From the NCBI RefSeq assembly GCF_050947875.1, contig NC_134568.1, positions 198,245,258 to 198,309,257 of the forward strand: a stretch of 64,000 nt of DNA, given 5' to 3'. Under the pieces are notes generated by a model. That model was given only the letters and a program-made list of their open reading frames with translations. It was not told the origin of the DNA and ran no database searches. Positions 1 through 9,322 of this stretch are shown one piece after another. The translations under genes were made by a program, and so were the position numbers. The DNA comes from Dermacentor variabilis. Taxonomy: Eukaryota > Arthropoda > Arachnida > Ixodida > Ixodidae. Each line of letters begins with the position of its first letter. Position 1 is the first letter of the stretch.

Positions 1-47
1 TCTAGTGAGTCCGGCTCGGCCTCATTCCGGTTATTGAGTGAATTGTA

Positions 48-419
48 CAGGGTTTCCCAACTATCATGCACCAAGACTTAAAGAAAGTGCCCAGTTGTGT
101 TACTCGAAAAAAAGACCTAGTGCATACTGTTTCGAGTACAGTGGAGTAGCGCCAGTGATTCTTCCGTTACTGAGATTTAATAAGGTAATTGTAATTAATT
201 ATCGAACTCGAGAAGTACTATCCAATTTATCAAAGTGTCAATGACGCATTTGTAGGTACCCACAAATGACATAACTCTGGTGTTTTCAGCGACGAACTAA
301 TGGCACACTAATTTTTTCCGACTGGAAAAGAAATCTCACGAAATATGAAAAATACCCCGTGAATAAACTGGGAAACTGAAACTGGCTGCGCTCCCACCCA
401 CATCACAAAGCAGCGCCCT
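48..419 (+). repeat. Left terminal inverted repeat of the mariner-type transposon
   Basis: About 370 bp that aligns base for base, with scattered substitutions and small gaps, to the reverse complement of 7445-7797. Shared landmarks in order are the gggt(g/t)tcccaa tip, ttactcga, cagtacagtggagtag, cgttactgagattta and atcacaaagcag. Similarity stops after the ccct at 416-419. Confidence 0.85.
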
Positions 420-1089
420 TAAATAAGTTGATTGAAAGCAACTGCTTCGCCTGTCTCAAACCCGAAGAGATAGAGCATCACCTTGAGAATGGTACAGAAG
501 GAGCACCAACTTCAGCTTTCGCGGCTTCGCAGCTATTCCTTCCTCTCATTACTACGTCACAATTATTATCCGTCTCTCAAGGCCGACTGATCACATTAAT
601 AACAAAAGCGGCCGAAGCGCTGCTCTGACCACGCACGAAACGCGAAAAGCTTTAGAATAGGCGTAGAACGTTTCAAAATTCCGGCTCTGCTCGCACCACA
701 CTGAAAGAGTGCGCGCGCAGCTATATTATGCGCCAGAAGCTTATTTCGGACCAAAGCCAAGTTAAAGTGTCGGTTTTATTTTTCATAAAACTGTATACGT
801 GCCTCAAAAACAGGTTTGTGTCAAAAAATAAAAGTGAAATAAACAGACTGGGAAGCGACCAACGTGTAGAGGAAAGGCAAGACAGATGCGTTCAAGAAAG
901 TGAATACACCACTTCTATAGTGTGTTCAATGGGGCTGGTTGGTTCATCTTTAGAACAAAAAACTTCTAAATGAATAAAACCACTTCTAAATGAGCCAAAT
1001 TGGCAGTCAGGACGTCTGCAAAAAAACAAACATGGGATTTCAGTGTGGCCTTATTATGTATGAATTCGTAAGCTCCGTTAAACACCAGC
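420..1089. other. Left interior of the mariner-type transposon, no gene seen
   Basis: Non-coding stretch between the left TIR and the stop codon of the transposase. It holds only short open frames without recognisable motifs. The string ggggctggttggttcatc near 933-950 is one I associate with repeats in tick genomes, but I could not assign it to an element. Confidence 0.4.
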
Positions 1090-1261
1090 CTAGAGAACGT
1101 GTTCGAATAGGCCTCCTTTCGCAGCTACGCAGTACTGTGTCCGTTTTATCACATCTTCAGTGGCTTTCTTGATAACCGACGCCGGAAGTCTACGGCAGAC
1201 ATCCGTTATCCTTGTCTTGAGCTAATCTGCCATCCGTCTCGATAATCTAAACACGATCTTT
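1090..1261 (-). pseudogene. Transposase C-terminal fragment (cut off by LINE A)
   Basis: Read on the minus strand this encodes the tail of the mariner-type transposase: a VFRLS start, then LKTRITDVCRRLPASVIKK, then a final GGLFEHVL followed by a stop at 1090-1092. There is an internal stop just before LKTRI and a 1-base shift near the LINE junction. It continues the transposase that breaks off at 6300 after LWG, so it fixes the LINE A 5' junction at about 1261/1262. Confidence 0.75.
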
Positions 1262-2486
1262 CACAAGCTCGTTTCCCCTCGTGTGAATGGTGTAGCACAC
1301 AACGATGATTTTAGTTTTATTCCTTTGTCTGGCGTCTTTTCTAAGCTTCTGAATATTAAAACAATATCATCTCCTGGGCCTGATAACCTACCAAACATGT
1401 TTCTTCACAGGTACGCTGAAATGCTATCTCGCTTTCTCGTAATTATCTTTCGTGCATCCCTTCATCGGCGGAGCTTCCTAACGACTGGCTTTTTGCTCGT
1501 ATTGTTCCGATACTAAAAACAGGCGATCCATCACTAGTGGCAAACTACCGTCCCATTTCACTAACCTCATCTTGTTGCAAACTTTTAGAACGCATTATTG
1601 CTTCTGAAATCAATAAATTTCTCGATGATAGAGCCATTCTACCTCCTATGCAGCGTGGTTTTCTAAAGGGCCTCTCCACTGTAACCCAATTAACCACTGT
1701 AATTCACAGTCTCGCTAGCACTATCGACAAATCAGGGCAAACTGACATCATATTTTTGGACTTCAGGAAAGCATTTTATCTTGTATCACACGCAAAGCTA
1801 ATAGAAAAACGTGAACACCTCAACATTCCTTCACATCTCGTAAATTGGATTCGCGCTTATCTTTCTAACCGTACGGAATTCATAGTAGTTGATAATTGAT
1901 CTTCCAGCATCCTTCCTGTCACTTCCGGTTTTCCCCAGGGTAGTGTTCTTGGGCCATTATTATTTAACATATATATTAATGACATTGTAGACACTGTTAC
2001 TCAACCCGTACAAATAAAACTATTTGCTGATGACTGTCTCCTCTTTAATGAGATCACCTGCCAACAAGATTAAGTTATTCTAAGCTCTAACTTTCAAGAC
2101 AGACTAGCTTGGTGTGCGCGCTGGGATATGCAGCTGAACATTGATAAAACAGTATTTATGAAGATCACTAGAAAAATTAATATAATTGTCGCTTACCTAT
2201 AGCCTAACATTCAAACCTCTTACGGAGGTGAATGAATATAAGTACCTCGGTGTTACAATAGCCAGTAACCTTAGTTGGAACTCGCACATCTCTCATCTTT
2301 GCGACTCAGCTTTTAAGAAGCTTTGCTACCTCAGGCATAAATTAAAACACGCTCTTTCTGAAACCCGTCTTATCGCCTACACCTCCCTTGTCCGTCCTAA
2401 ACACGAGTATGCAGCTATTGTATGGGATCCCTATACTAAAAGTAACATCGATGCGCTAGAAATGATACAGTTTGTGATACAGTGAA
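1262..2486 (+). pseudogene. LINE A reverse transcriptase, upstream part
   Basis: Broken RT domain read in several frames. Motifs in order: SSPGPDNLPN (about 1370), NYRPISLTS and KLLERIIASEINKFL (1540-1620), RGFLKGLSTVTQL (1650-1700), DIIFLDFRKAFYLVSHAKL (1740-1800), FPQGSVLGPLLFNIYINDI (1930-1985) and the catalytic FADDCLLF (about 2021-2044), followed by the thumb with KYLGVTIASNLSWNSHI and the LINE B insertion site after ALEMIQ. Frame changes occur near 1500 and 1900-2190, and there are in-frame stops. Confidence 0.8.
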
Positions 2487-2487
2487 T

Positions 2488-2523
2488 GATTCAACGTTAG
2501 GGCTCTTGCCCTAACGTTGAATC
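2488..2523. repeat. Perfect 16-bp inverted repeat at the LINE B 5' junction
   Basis: gattcaacgttagggc (2488-2503), loop tctt, then gccctaacgttgaatc (2508-2523). The right arm is in frame with LINE B coding sequence, so the left arm is an inverted copy of the first bases of the truncated LINE. The octamer tgatacag occurs twice just upstream (about 2463-2470 and 2475-2482), once as the LINE A target and once as extra sequence. Confidence 0.85.
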
Positions 2524-5080
2524 TGTATTTTTGGAATTCGATAAAACTTTTCTTTCAGCTAACAGTAGAAACACAATAATTGGATCAGTATACCGTTCCC
2601 CATCATCTTGCTCTGCAAACTTTTGTTCTCAACTAGATGCTATCTTGAACATCATTACAAACGAAAACAAGAATGTTGTCATCCTCGGTGACATAAACAT
2701 AGATATTACTAACCCCAATGATAGTCACTGCTCTAATTATACCAACTGCTATGCGGGATATGGCCTAGATTCATTAATAACCGTACCCACAAGGTGCCCT
2801 CCGTCCGGATCTCACTCTTTAATAGATCATGTATTATCAAACTTACACCTAGAGCACTGTGCTGGCGTAGTCACTGTTTCCATAACAGACCACTATCCCA
2901 TATTCGTTCTATTAAAGTCTATTAACACACCGTACCAACGAAACATAACAACGGCAAAATTTCACACCACTGAGTTCATTAGTCAAATTGCTGAAATCGA
3001 CTGGAACCCGATTCTTTCTATAACAGACCCAATCCTGGCATTCGAACAATTTTACAACAAAGTTAAAAGCGTGTACTCGCAATGTACTAGCCTAACACAA
3101 AATACTCACTGGTTCTCCGCCCCTAGAAACCCATGGATAACAGGATCCCTCTTAAAAAGTATTAAAAAACGTGATAACCTCCATAAAAAATTAAAACGCC
3201 AACCTTTTAATGTAACTTTAAAGTCTCGGTACATAACTTATTCTAACACACTTACCAGACTCTTGAAAGAAGCCAAGCGTTCCTACTTCGAGAAAACGAT
3301 TGTTAAACACACAAATAACACCCGCAAAACCTGGGATACCATTAGGTCCTTTCTTCATCTGTCTTCACCAAACCACGCACTGAGTCAACTTAATACAGGA
3401 ACAAGGGTAGTAACGGAAGCCACTGATATCGCAAATGAATTCAATACTTTCTTCTGTCCTACACATGATCATTCACTAGACAGTATACCACAGCCAGTGC
3501 TCAGGCAAACCCCTTATTCATTTTACTTGTTCCCTACATCACCCAAAGAAGTATCCGATTCAATCGCTAGTTTACGAACTACAGGACCTGGCCTTGATAA
3601 TTTACAACCTTCTAAAATCAAATTAGTATCATCTCATATCGCCGATGTACTCGCGCACATTGTTAACTGCATGTTCATAACAGGCGTTTTCCCCGATGAA
3701 TTAAAACACGGTAAAATAACTCCTATATTAAAAAAAGGTAACAAAGAATTAATTTCAAACTACCGTCCTATCTGCATGCTATCTTTTTTTAGCAAAGTCA
3801 TTGAGAAACTACTTGTAACCCGCTTAACAAACTACTTTCACAAATTTAATCTTCTCTCGCCTGAACAACACGGGTTTCGAAAAGGTTATTCGACTGAAAC
3901 AGCTATAACATCATTCACTGACAAAATAAAACATGCCCTTGACAACTCCCATATTGTTGGCTCAGTTTTCATTGACTTTAGTAAAGCATTTGACACTATC
4001 TGTCATAACATCCTTTCTTACAAGTTAGAAGCTCTGGGCATTCGTGGCCCAGCTCTTACGCTCATCCGCAGTTATTTGACTAACAGAACTCAAGTTGTGA
4101 ATTTTGGAGGTTCACTTTCACGTGCTAAACCAGTCACTAAGGGTGTCCCACAAGGCTCACTTTTAGGCCCTTTACTCTTCCTAGTGTACATTAATGATCT
4201 TCCTCACTGTTTAACCAGTACTTCATCTATTCTATATGCTGACGACACGACTATATTTACTAATAGCAAATGCATAAATACTGTAATAAAACGACTAAAT
4301 TCTGACCTAAGTAACTTATCTGCGTGGTGCACAAGTAACAAACTTCAGATCAACCCTTCGAAAACTCAGTTTATGCTTTTTCATACACATAAACGCGTCA
4401 TCGCTCCCGCGCCACCGCTCGTCTTACAAACTCATGTTCTCTCACCTGCACACGAAGTTGTCTTCCTTGGCGTCAAACTTGACCCCCAACTTAAATTTAA
4501 CTTGCATGCTGACATGGTTTCAAAAAAAATTGCCTTTGGAATAAGAGTACTAATCCTAACGCGCTCGTATTTTCCACAAAACGTCAGAACTTCACTTTAT
4601 CACGCATTTGTTCACTGTCACTTACAATACTGCATCTCAGTTTGGGGAAACACATATCGCTCGCACATAATACATCTACAACATTTACAAAATCAAGCTT
4701 TGAGGATCATTAATTTCTCTAGTTACATGTCACATGCTGTACCAATTTTCAGTTCCTTAAAAATACTACCATTACGTTACATACTCCAGCTCAAATTGGT
4801 TTTACTAATATACCGCACACTAAATCATGAAATAATTTTAGATGCATTTAATAACTCTGCTCTCACCAACACTAACAACACGAGATTTTCCTCTAACAAC
4901 AATTTTTTACTTCCTCGAATAAACACTAATTATGGAATGTTTACTTCCGTTTTTACGGCCATTAAATACTGGAACAATCTACCATCCCGTATTAAAGCCT
5001 GCCGCACAACATTAACATTCAGGAGAGAGACGAAGAAATATTTACTAACGACACTACTGGCTACTGATTCGTTACTATAA
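2501..5080 (+). CDS. LINE B ORF2 protein, 5'-truncated endonuclease plus intact reverse transcriptase
   Basis: Open frame of about 860 codons with no natural start; it begins inside the apurinic/apyrimidinic-type endonuclease domain. Endonuclease motifs: ESVFLEFDKT, GSVYRSPSS, ILGDINIDI, SLIDHVLSN, ITDHYPIF. RT motifs: TTGPGLDNLQPSKIKL, NYRPICMLSFFSKVIEKLL, HGFRKGYSTETAI, VFIDFSKAFDTI, GVPQGSLLGPLLFLVYIND and the catalytic LYADDTTIF. A C-terminal domain with AVPIFSSLKILPLRY and KYWNNLPSRIK follows, and no RNase H. The frame is free of stops from residue 1 to the end, so it is a recently lost copy. In the family this protein nicks the target DNA and reverse transcribes its own RNA from the nick. 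Confidence 0.85.
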   Translation, partial: GSCPNVESVFLEFDKTFLSANSRNTIIGSVYRSPSSCSANFCSQLDAILNIITNENKNVVILGDINIDITNPNDSHCSNYTNCYAGYGLDSLITVPTRCPPSGSHSLIDHVLSNLHLEHCAGVVTVSITDHYPIFVLLKSINTPYQRNITTAKFHTTEFISQIAEIDWNPILSITDPILAFEQFYNKVKSVYSQCTSLTQNTHWFSAPRNPWITGSLLKSIKKRDNLHKKLKRQPFNVTLKSRYITYSNTLTRLLKEAKRSYFEKTIVKHTNNTRKTWDTIRSFLHLSSPNHALSQLNTGTRVVTEATDIANEFNTFFCPTHDHSLDSIPQPVLRQTPYSFYLFPTSPKEVSDSIASLRTTGPGLDNLQPSKIKLVSSHIADVLAHIVNCMFITGVFPDELKHGKITPILKKGNKELISNYRPICMLSFFSKVIEKLLVTRLTNYFHKFNLLSPEQHGFRKGYSTETAITSFTDKIKHALDNSHIVGSVFIDFSKAFDTICHNILSYKLEALGIRGPALTLIRSYLTNRTQVVNFGGSLSRAKPVTKGVPQGSLLGPLLFLVYINDLPHCLTSTSSILYADDTTIFTNSKCINTVIKRLNSDLSNLSAWCTSNKLQINPSKTQFMLFHTHKRVIAPAPPLVLQTHVLSPAHEVVFLGVKLDPQLKFNLHADMVSKKIAFGIRVLILTRSYFPQNVRTSLYHAFVHCHLQYCISVWGNTYRSHIIHLQHLQNQALRIINFSSYMSHAVPIFSSLKILPLRYILQLKLVLLIYRTLNHEIILDAFNNSALTNTNNTRFSSNNNFLLPRINTNYGMFTSVFTAIKYWNNLPSRIKACRTTLTFRRETKKYLLTTLLATDSLL

Positions 5081-5600
5081 GTATATATTGTGTACAAATC
5101 TATTTCCCAGTTTTCAATGGTTCTGTACTTACCTATTGTATCGACAGCCTTTATTTATTGGTTATTCTATATGTTCCTTTGTCTTCTTTTTTCTCCTTTC
5201 TTAGGCATTTCAAAGTTTCTGTCGCATAGTATATATAACATTTGTACTTTGCGTATTGTAAGCATATATTTATTTCTAATTATCTGTTACATTAACCCCG
5301 TGTTCTTTGACATGTGTCATTCCTATGTTCCATAACGTGTCAAACACTACATATTTATTTATTCATACGCTGTATCGTTTTCATTTGCTTGTTTTGAACT
5401 TCAATTATTGTAAGCAACCTTTTGTAATTGTTTTTTTCATTAACTTCGCGTTTTCTGATGTCTGTCGCTGCTATGTTGCCAAAATGTATTAATTCATGCA
5501 ATGTTAAATTACTAATAGGAGGTCCCCCTGACAGTTCTTGTAACTCCGGGACCTCCTTCTGTACTAATGATGAATCACGAAATAAAAAATAAATAAATAA
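5081..5600 (+). other. LINE B 3' UTR with stem-loop and A-rich tail
   Basis: T-rich non-coding stretch after the ORF2 stop. A perfect 10-bp stem (aggaggtccc at 5517-5526 with gggacctcct at 5548-5557) lies just before the simple-repeat tail of taaa/aaat units. Such a 3' structure is often the part recognised by the LINE's own reverse transcriptase; that role is inferred. Short frames here are not genes. Confidence 0.65.
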
Positions 5601-5947
5601 AAACGTAAAGCAGTAAGGTTCATCTTCTCTAAATATCGCTCAAGTGATTCCCCAAGTCAGTTAATGGCTGAACACAATATTCAGTCTTTGCAACTAAGAA
5701 GAAAAATTCACAGGCTGAAATTTCTCTTCTTACTGAGTAACAATAAACTATCTCTCTCTCCCGAACCTTACATAACACCCCTTACTGCCCACCGAACAAG
5801 ACATCGCCACGCTGCTCATTAACGCCTTATAATGGTAGAACCAATGTCTTTATGTCTTACTTCTTCCCTCGAACAGTAACGGAATGGAACAGCCTACCTT
5901 ATAACAAACTTTTCAGCACTGACTCAATAGCGTCTCTTACTATCTAA
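5601..5947 (+). pseudogene. LINE A reverse transcriptase, C-terminal part after the LINE B insertion
   Basis: The frame resumes with RKAVRFIFSKYRS, then SPSQLMAEHNIQSLQLRRK and LLSNNKLSLSPEPY. It shifts frame near 5822 and continues as SYFFPRTVTEWNSLPYNKL to a stop near 5945. This is the usual C-terminal end of L2/CR1-like ORF2 proteins. It is the direct continuation of the frame that stops at about 2470, which shows LINE B is a secondary insertion. Confidence 0.78.
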
Positions 5948-6299
5948 TATTAGCGCTTGTTGTTACGAAATCTCGTTTCAATTTGTATCTTTGTGCAATA
6001 TTTAATGATTTACGCGTTGTAGTAATTTTGAATTATGCACTCCTCTTTTTTTCTATTACATTTCCAGTGTTTTGAAATTGTGCTTGTGAAACAGTGTTTC
6101 AATTTGTATCCGCCACTCTCTATGTATTGTTTAGGTGCTTTACTCATTATGCATTTGTACTTTCTATTACATTCTTTCCGAAGCTTTTTTTTACTCCTTC
6201 GTCAATCTATTATGTTTTCTTTTTTTTTTTGTATGTACCTTTCCCCTCCTGTCTGGGCCTTCTAAGGCCTGCAGTATTCCTAAATAAACAAATAAATAG

Positions 6300-7175
6300 A
6301 CCCCAAAGAAAGAAAAACAGTGGAGAGAGGTCGGGTGGCCTAGCCAGCCAATTTACAGGCCCATACCTTCCAATCTACTGGGCATGAAAAGTCACATCCA
6401 GCCAGTTTTGTGCTCGGCGGCTGCTGTGTTCTGGCGTCCCATCTTGCTGACACCGCAGAAGTGGAAGACGTGACGGCGGGACTTTGCTGAGAAACTCATC
6501 CACCACTCCTTCAAGGATTTCCTCCACGTAACGCCGTCCAGTCAGTGTGTGATCGAACAAGATGGGACCGATTATAGCACCGGCGTAAATTTTGCACCAC
6601 ACATTGAACGACCACTGGTACTGGTGCCGAGTGCGCTTTGCCAACTGTGCATTGTAGTCATTCCAATAGTGTGCATTGTGGAAATTTACCTGGGCGTTTC
6701 AGTGAAAGTTGGCGTCATCTGTGCACATATGTTGCTCAAAAAGTCCGGTGACTCATCGGCTTTTGTAAGGACTCAGTTCGAGAAATCTAGACGATTCTAC
6801 AGGTCCCTATCTTTCAAACATATTGGTGCTGGTTAAGGTAGTACGGGTGAAAGGCCATCGTTTAGAATCCTCCAAACTGATTACTTGGAAGCTGGTTCCT
6901 GGGAAGCCACGTCCCGCACGTTAGCGTGAAGGTTTGAGGTCATAAATGCTAGAATATCCGTGCGTGGGCTAGTACTCAAAGATATATTCCTCCGCCGCTG
7001 TTTCTTGAAGCTGCCGGTTTGTCTCAGGTTTTCATAATTTTTGATGAGAGTCGATGCTTTTGGTCTACAGCCACACTTCCATGACTGACATATATTTGCG
7101 GCATTTCCTCTTGTGGCCATTTGCAGCTCCCAAGGCAAAGATGATGTTTTCCTTCTGCTCATTAGAGAAAGACAT
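6300..7175 (-). pseudogene. Tc1/mariner-type (DD41D) transposase, N-terminal and catalytic part
   Basis: Minus strand, start at 7173-7175 (MSFSNEQKENIIFALGAANG). The protein is frameshifted after about 37 codons and resumes with LRQTGSFKKQRRRN and VRDVASQEPASK (helix-turn-helix region). The catalytic core follows: CTDDANF (first D codon 6717-6719), LAKRTRHQYQWSFNVW, IIGPILFDHTLTG, CQQDGTPEHSS (second D codon 6441-6443), IGRYGPVNWLARPPDLSPL, then FFFLWG. The third acidic position (codon 6315-6317) reads F where the family has D. 91 residues separate the first two positions and 41 the last two. A stop follows TFHAQ. Coding is cut by LINE A after LWG and resumes at 1261. Confidence 0.82.
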
Positions 7176-7444
7176 GGCGACTGGGACGAAACAAAACGCA
7201 CCTTTAAACCTTTGCACTGACGTTCTCAATTCCTTTTGTGGTGATAGGTTCTGTGGAAAAAAAAAAGAACCATTCGCGCACTTTATCTATGCTAAGACAA
7301 CAGCTGTCACAGCTTGTTTCCAGCTAGCACCAAACGCGACGTGTTACTTCGGCCGAGGCGCGGAAGATAAGGCAATAGCTCGATCACGATGTTATTCTTT
7401 ATTTCTTTTATTTCGTTCTGACTAACTCGGAGGGAGCCTGTTCG

Positions 7445-7797
7445 AGGGCACTGCTTTGTGATCCGGCTGGGAGCGCAGTCAAGTGGCATTTTTCATATTT
7501 CTCGGGGTTTATTTATCAGTTTGAAAAAATTAGCACGCAATTAGTACGTCGCTGAAAATACCGCATTTAAATGTCCCTTGGCTATGCCTACAAATTGGTT
7601 ATTGACGATGTGATAATTGGGATCGCACGTCTCAAGTTATACAATTAAATACAATTACCTAACTAAATCTCAGTAACGAAAAAAATTACTGGCGGCTACT
7701 CCACTGTACTGGAAACAATACGCACTAGGTTTTCTTCGAGTAATGCAATTGTGCTTTCTTAAAATCTTGATGCATCATAGTTAATTGGGACACCCTC
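7445..7797 (-). repeat. Right terminal inverted repeat of the mariner-type transposon
   Basis: About 350 bp, the inverted partner of 48-419. The outer end reads gagggtgtcccaa in reverse complement and abuts TA at 7798-7799. Confidence 0.85.
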
Positions 7798-8079
7798 TAT
7801 ATATTTATGACCTCTGCATGCAAGTGACGACGTTTCCATTCCTGATAAATATGACTTAGAAGAATTTCTCTTTGTCATTTTTTTTCTTGAGTCGTTAGCA
7901 TTGCTTACTGGAAAGAAAAGCAACACTGAAACACATTTTATTCACTTGAATTTCAGACGCCGTTGATGAAAGACTCTGCCGAAATGGTCACTGAAGTCTG
8001 CTAGTTTTTTGCAGGGTCAAAAAAGCACGCAAAGCAATTTGAAACGAGGTGAACATACAGCAGCATATTCGTTCTCTAG
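7798..8079. other. Spacer between the mariner-type and gypsy elements
   Basis: About 280 bp without recognisable gene or repeat. The last four bases (ctag, 8076-8079) are the left target-site duplication of the LTR retrotransposon. Confidence 0.5.
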
Positions 8080-8836
8080 TGTTTGGGATCCGACTGCTGG
8101 TACGATCTGTTGGGAACTCGGCGCTGACGCCCGTGGTTGTACCTGGGTCGCAAGCCCCAAGGGTAGCGTTGGCCTGGCGGCCTGGGGTACAACTGGAAGC
8201 ATCCGAAGGTCCCGGCAAAGCATGAGTCGACTGGTAACAACGAAACAACTTGTTTATTCTAACATCGCAAAGAGTTGGCGGTCAGGTTGACCGAAGTAGA
8301 GAGACGGGAGAGCACTTTACTCAACAGAAGAAATCGGAGCCCTCCTTTTGGCGTCCGGGGGCAGCTGTTTTTATACTCTCGCAGTTGAGGGCAAGAAGGA
8401 ACCCCTCAAAAGACGAGCACGTGAATGTACAATGGGCTAATGGTGACGCACACTGTCGTAGCGATGCCGTAGCACCATGTCGAGCACGATCTCGTAGCAC
8501 CCTGTCGTGGCGCTGCCGGTCGGACACAATGACTGTAATGAGAGGATGGTCCCTGCTTTGGCATCGCCTGTTTCGGGCACAATGACTGGAACGAGATCCC
8601 TGCTTTGGCATCGCCTGTTTCGGGCACAATGACTGGAATGAGATCCCTGCTTTGGCATCGCCTGTTTCGGGCACAATGACTGGAATGCGAGGATGATCCC
8701 TAGGCGGTCGCATCGCCGCAGTCGCGCCTGGAAACACCTGGCGATGAGTGTTGCGGCGACGACGATCGGGCCAAAATGTCTGCCGCCCCGCCGCAGTCGC
8801 GCCGGCAAAACCACGTGTCGCAGGCGAATCGCAACA
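8080..8836 (-). repeat. 3' LTR of gypsy element 1 (757 bp)
   Basis: Begins tgtttgggatccg and ends cgcaaca on the plus strand. It contains three copies of a 47-bp tandem unit (8551-8691) where the partner LTR has five. The 95-bp length difference equals two units plus one base. A minus-strand TATAAAAA sits at 8368-8375. Confidence 0.92.
8551..8691. repeat. 47-bp tandem repeat, three copies, in the 3' LTR
   Basis: Units start at 8551, 8598 and 8645, each beginning ccctgctttggcatcgcc. They differ at a few positions. The repeated translation (PKQAMPKQG-like) is a by-product, not a protein. Confidence 0.9.
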
Positions 8837-9322
8837 GACCGCCCCGCCGGGGGAAGGAGAGCCCAATGGACAGGGGACTGCATCCGCTGTCCGGAGGGAT
8901 GTCGCTCGATGATGCTCATAATCGAAGTCGGGCGTCCCTCGACGTTTCTTGAGCGCAGCGCACAGAGAAGGCCTCGTTCTCTTGTTCAGGTTCGCACGGG
9001 ACACTGCAAAGTGACTTCGGGAGAGTTCACATTTTTGTTCTCGTTCCCGGTAAGCGTTAGAACTACGCTGAAACTCAACCGCTCAGTCAGCAAGCACGGC
9101 ACAACCCTCACTAAGCCCTGCCAGGCTCTTTCCCCTTTTTATACCACTGCCTAGTTCCTTACAGTAGTCTAGCATCACTCAGAACGCGTCCACAAATTGA
9201 AAAATTGCACTAGAAAGCATATCATCACTTTGAAACACTAAACAAAAGCAATATGTTAAAAAAAAATCCTGCCTCAGGAAGAAAAACATCAGTAACAAAC
9301 AATTTTGAGGCTGATTCCTACG
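8837..9322 (-). other. Untranslated 3' region of gypsy element 1 with putative polypurine tract
   Basis: 486 bp between the pol stop and the 3' LTR. Read on the minus strand the bases next to the LTR are G-rich (ggcggggcggtc), a plausible polypurine tract for plus-strand priming. No envelope-like or other gene is visible. Confidence 0.5.

Larger units (their letters stand above)
2488..5599 (+). mobile_element. LINE B (non-LTR retrotransposon) nested in LINE A
   Basis: A 5'-truncated LINE with one long uninterrupted coding frame (2501-5080), a 3' UTR of about 500 bp, a stem-loop at 5517-5557 and an (aaat/aata)n tail ending near 5599. It lies between the two halves of LINE A. The uninterrupted frame suggests it is younger than its host. 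A 16-bp perfect inverted repeat sits at its 5' end. No clear target-site duplication was found. Confidence 0.85.
1262..6299 (+). mobile_element. LINE A (non-LTR retrotransposon, L2/CR1-Jockey group), itself interrupted
   Basis: A 5'-truncated LINE inserted in the transposase gene of the mariner-type element. It runs from the RT linker through the RT domain to about 2487, is interrupted by LINE B, resumes at 5601 with the rest of the same reading frame, and ends in a 3' UTR with a taaataaacaaataaata tail at 6282-6299. No RNase H domain was seen. The coding part is frameshifted and contains stops, so it is inactive. The clade is inferred from RT motifs and the short A-rich simple-repeat tail. 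Confidence 0.8.
48..7797 (-). mobile_element. Tc1/mariner-type DNA transposon with long TIRs (DD41D, rosa-like)
   Basis: The two ends are inverted copies of each other: 48-419 read forward matches 7445-7797 read in reverse complement. Both outer ends begin with a version of the motif agggtgtcccaa and abut a TA dinucleotide (46-47 and 7798-7799), as expected for Tc1/mariner insertion. Inside is a broken transposase on the minus strand with a DDE layout of 41 residues between the second and third acidic positions. Removing LINE A (1262-6299) leaves about 2.7 kb. The transposon is dead: the transposase has stops, frameshifts, a changed third catalytic residue and a 5-kb insertion. Assignment to the DD41D/rosa branch is inferred from the spacing and the long TIRs. 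Confidence 0.82.

Noticed and set aside
5090..5492. Hydrophobic small frames after LINE B as membrane proteins
   Set aside because: T-rich 3' UTR of the LINE gives Phe/Leu/Ile-rich translations in several frames.
8321..9004. Minus-strand frames rich in PKQAMPKQG-like repeats in the LTRs (also 15094-15711)
   Set aside because: They read through the 47-bp tandem array and LTR ends, and are explained fully by the LTR.
8837..9322. Envelope gene (endogenous retrovirus) downstream of pol in element 1
   Set aside because: Only about 490 bp between the pol stop and LTR, with no signal peptide or membrane-spanning frame.
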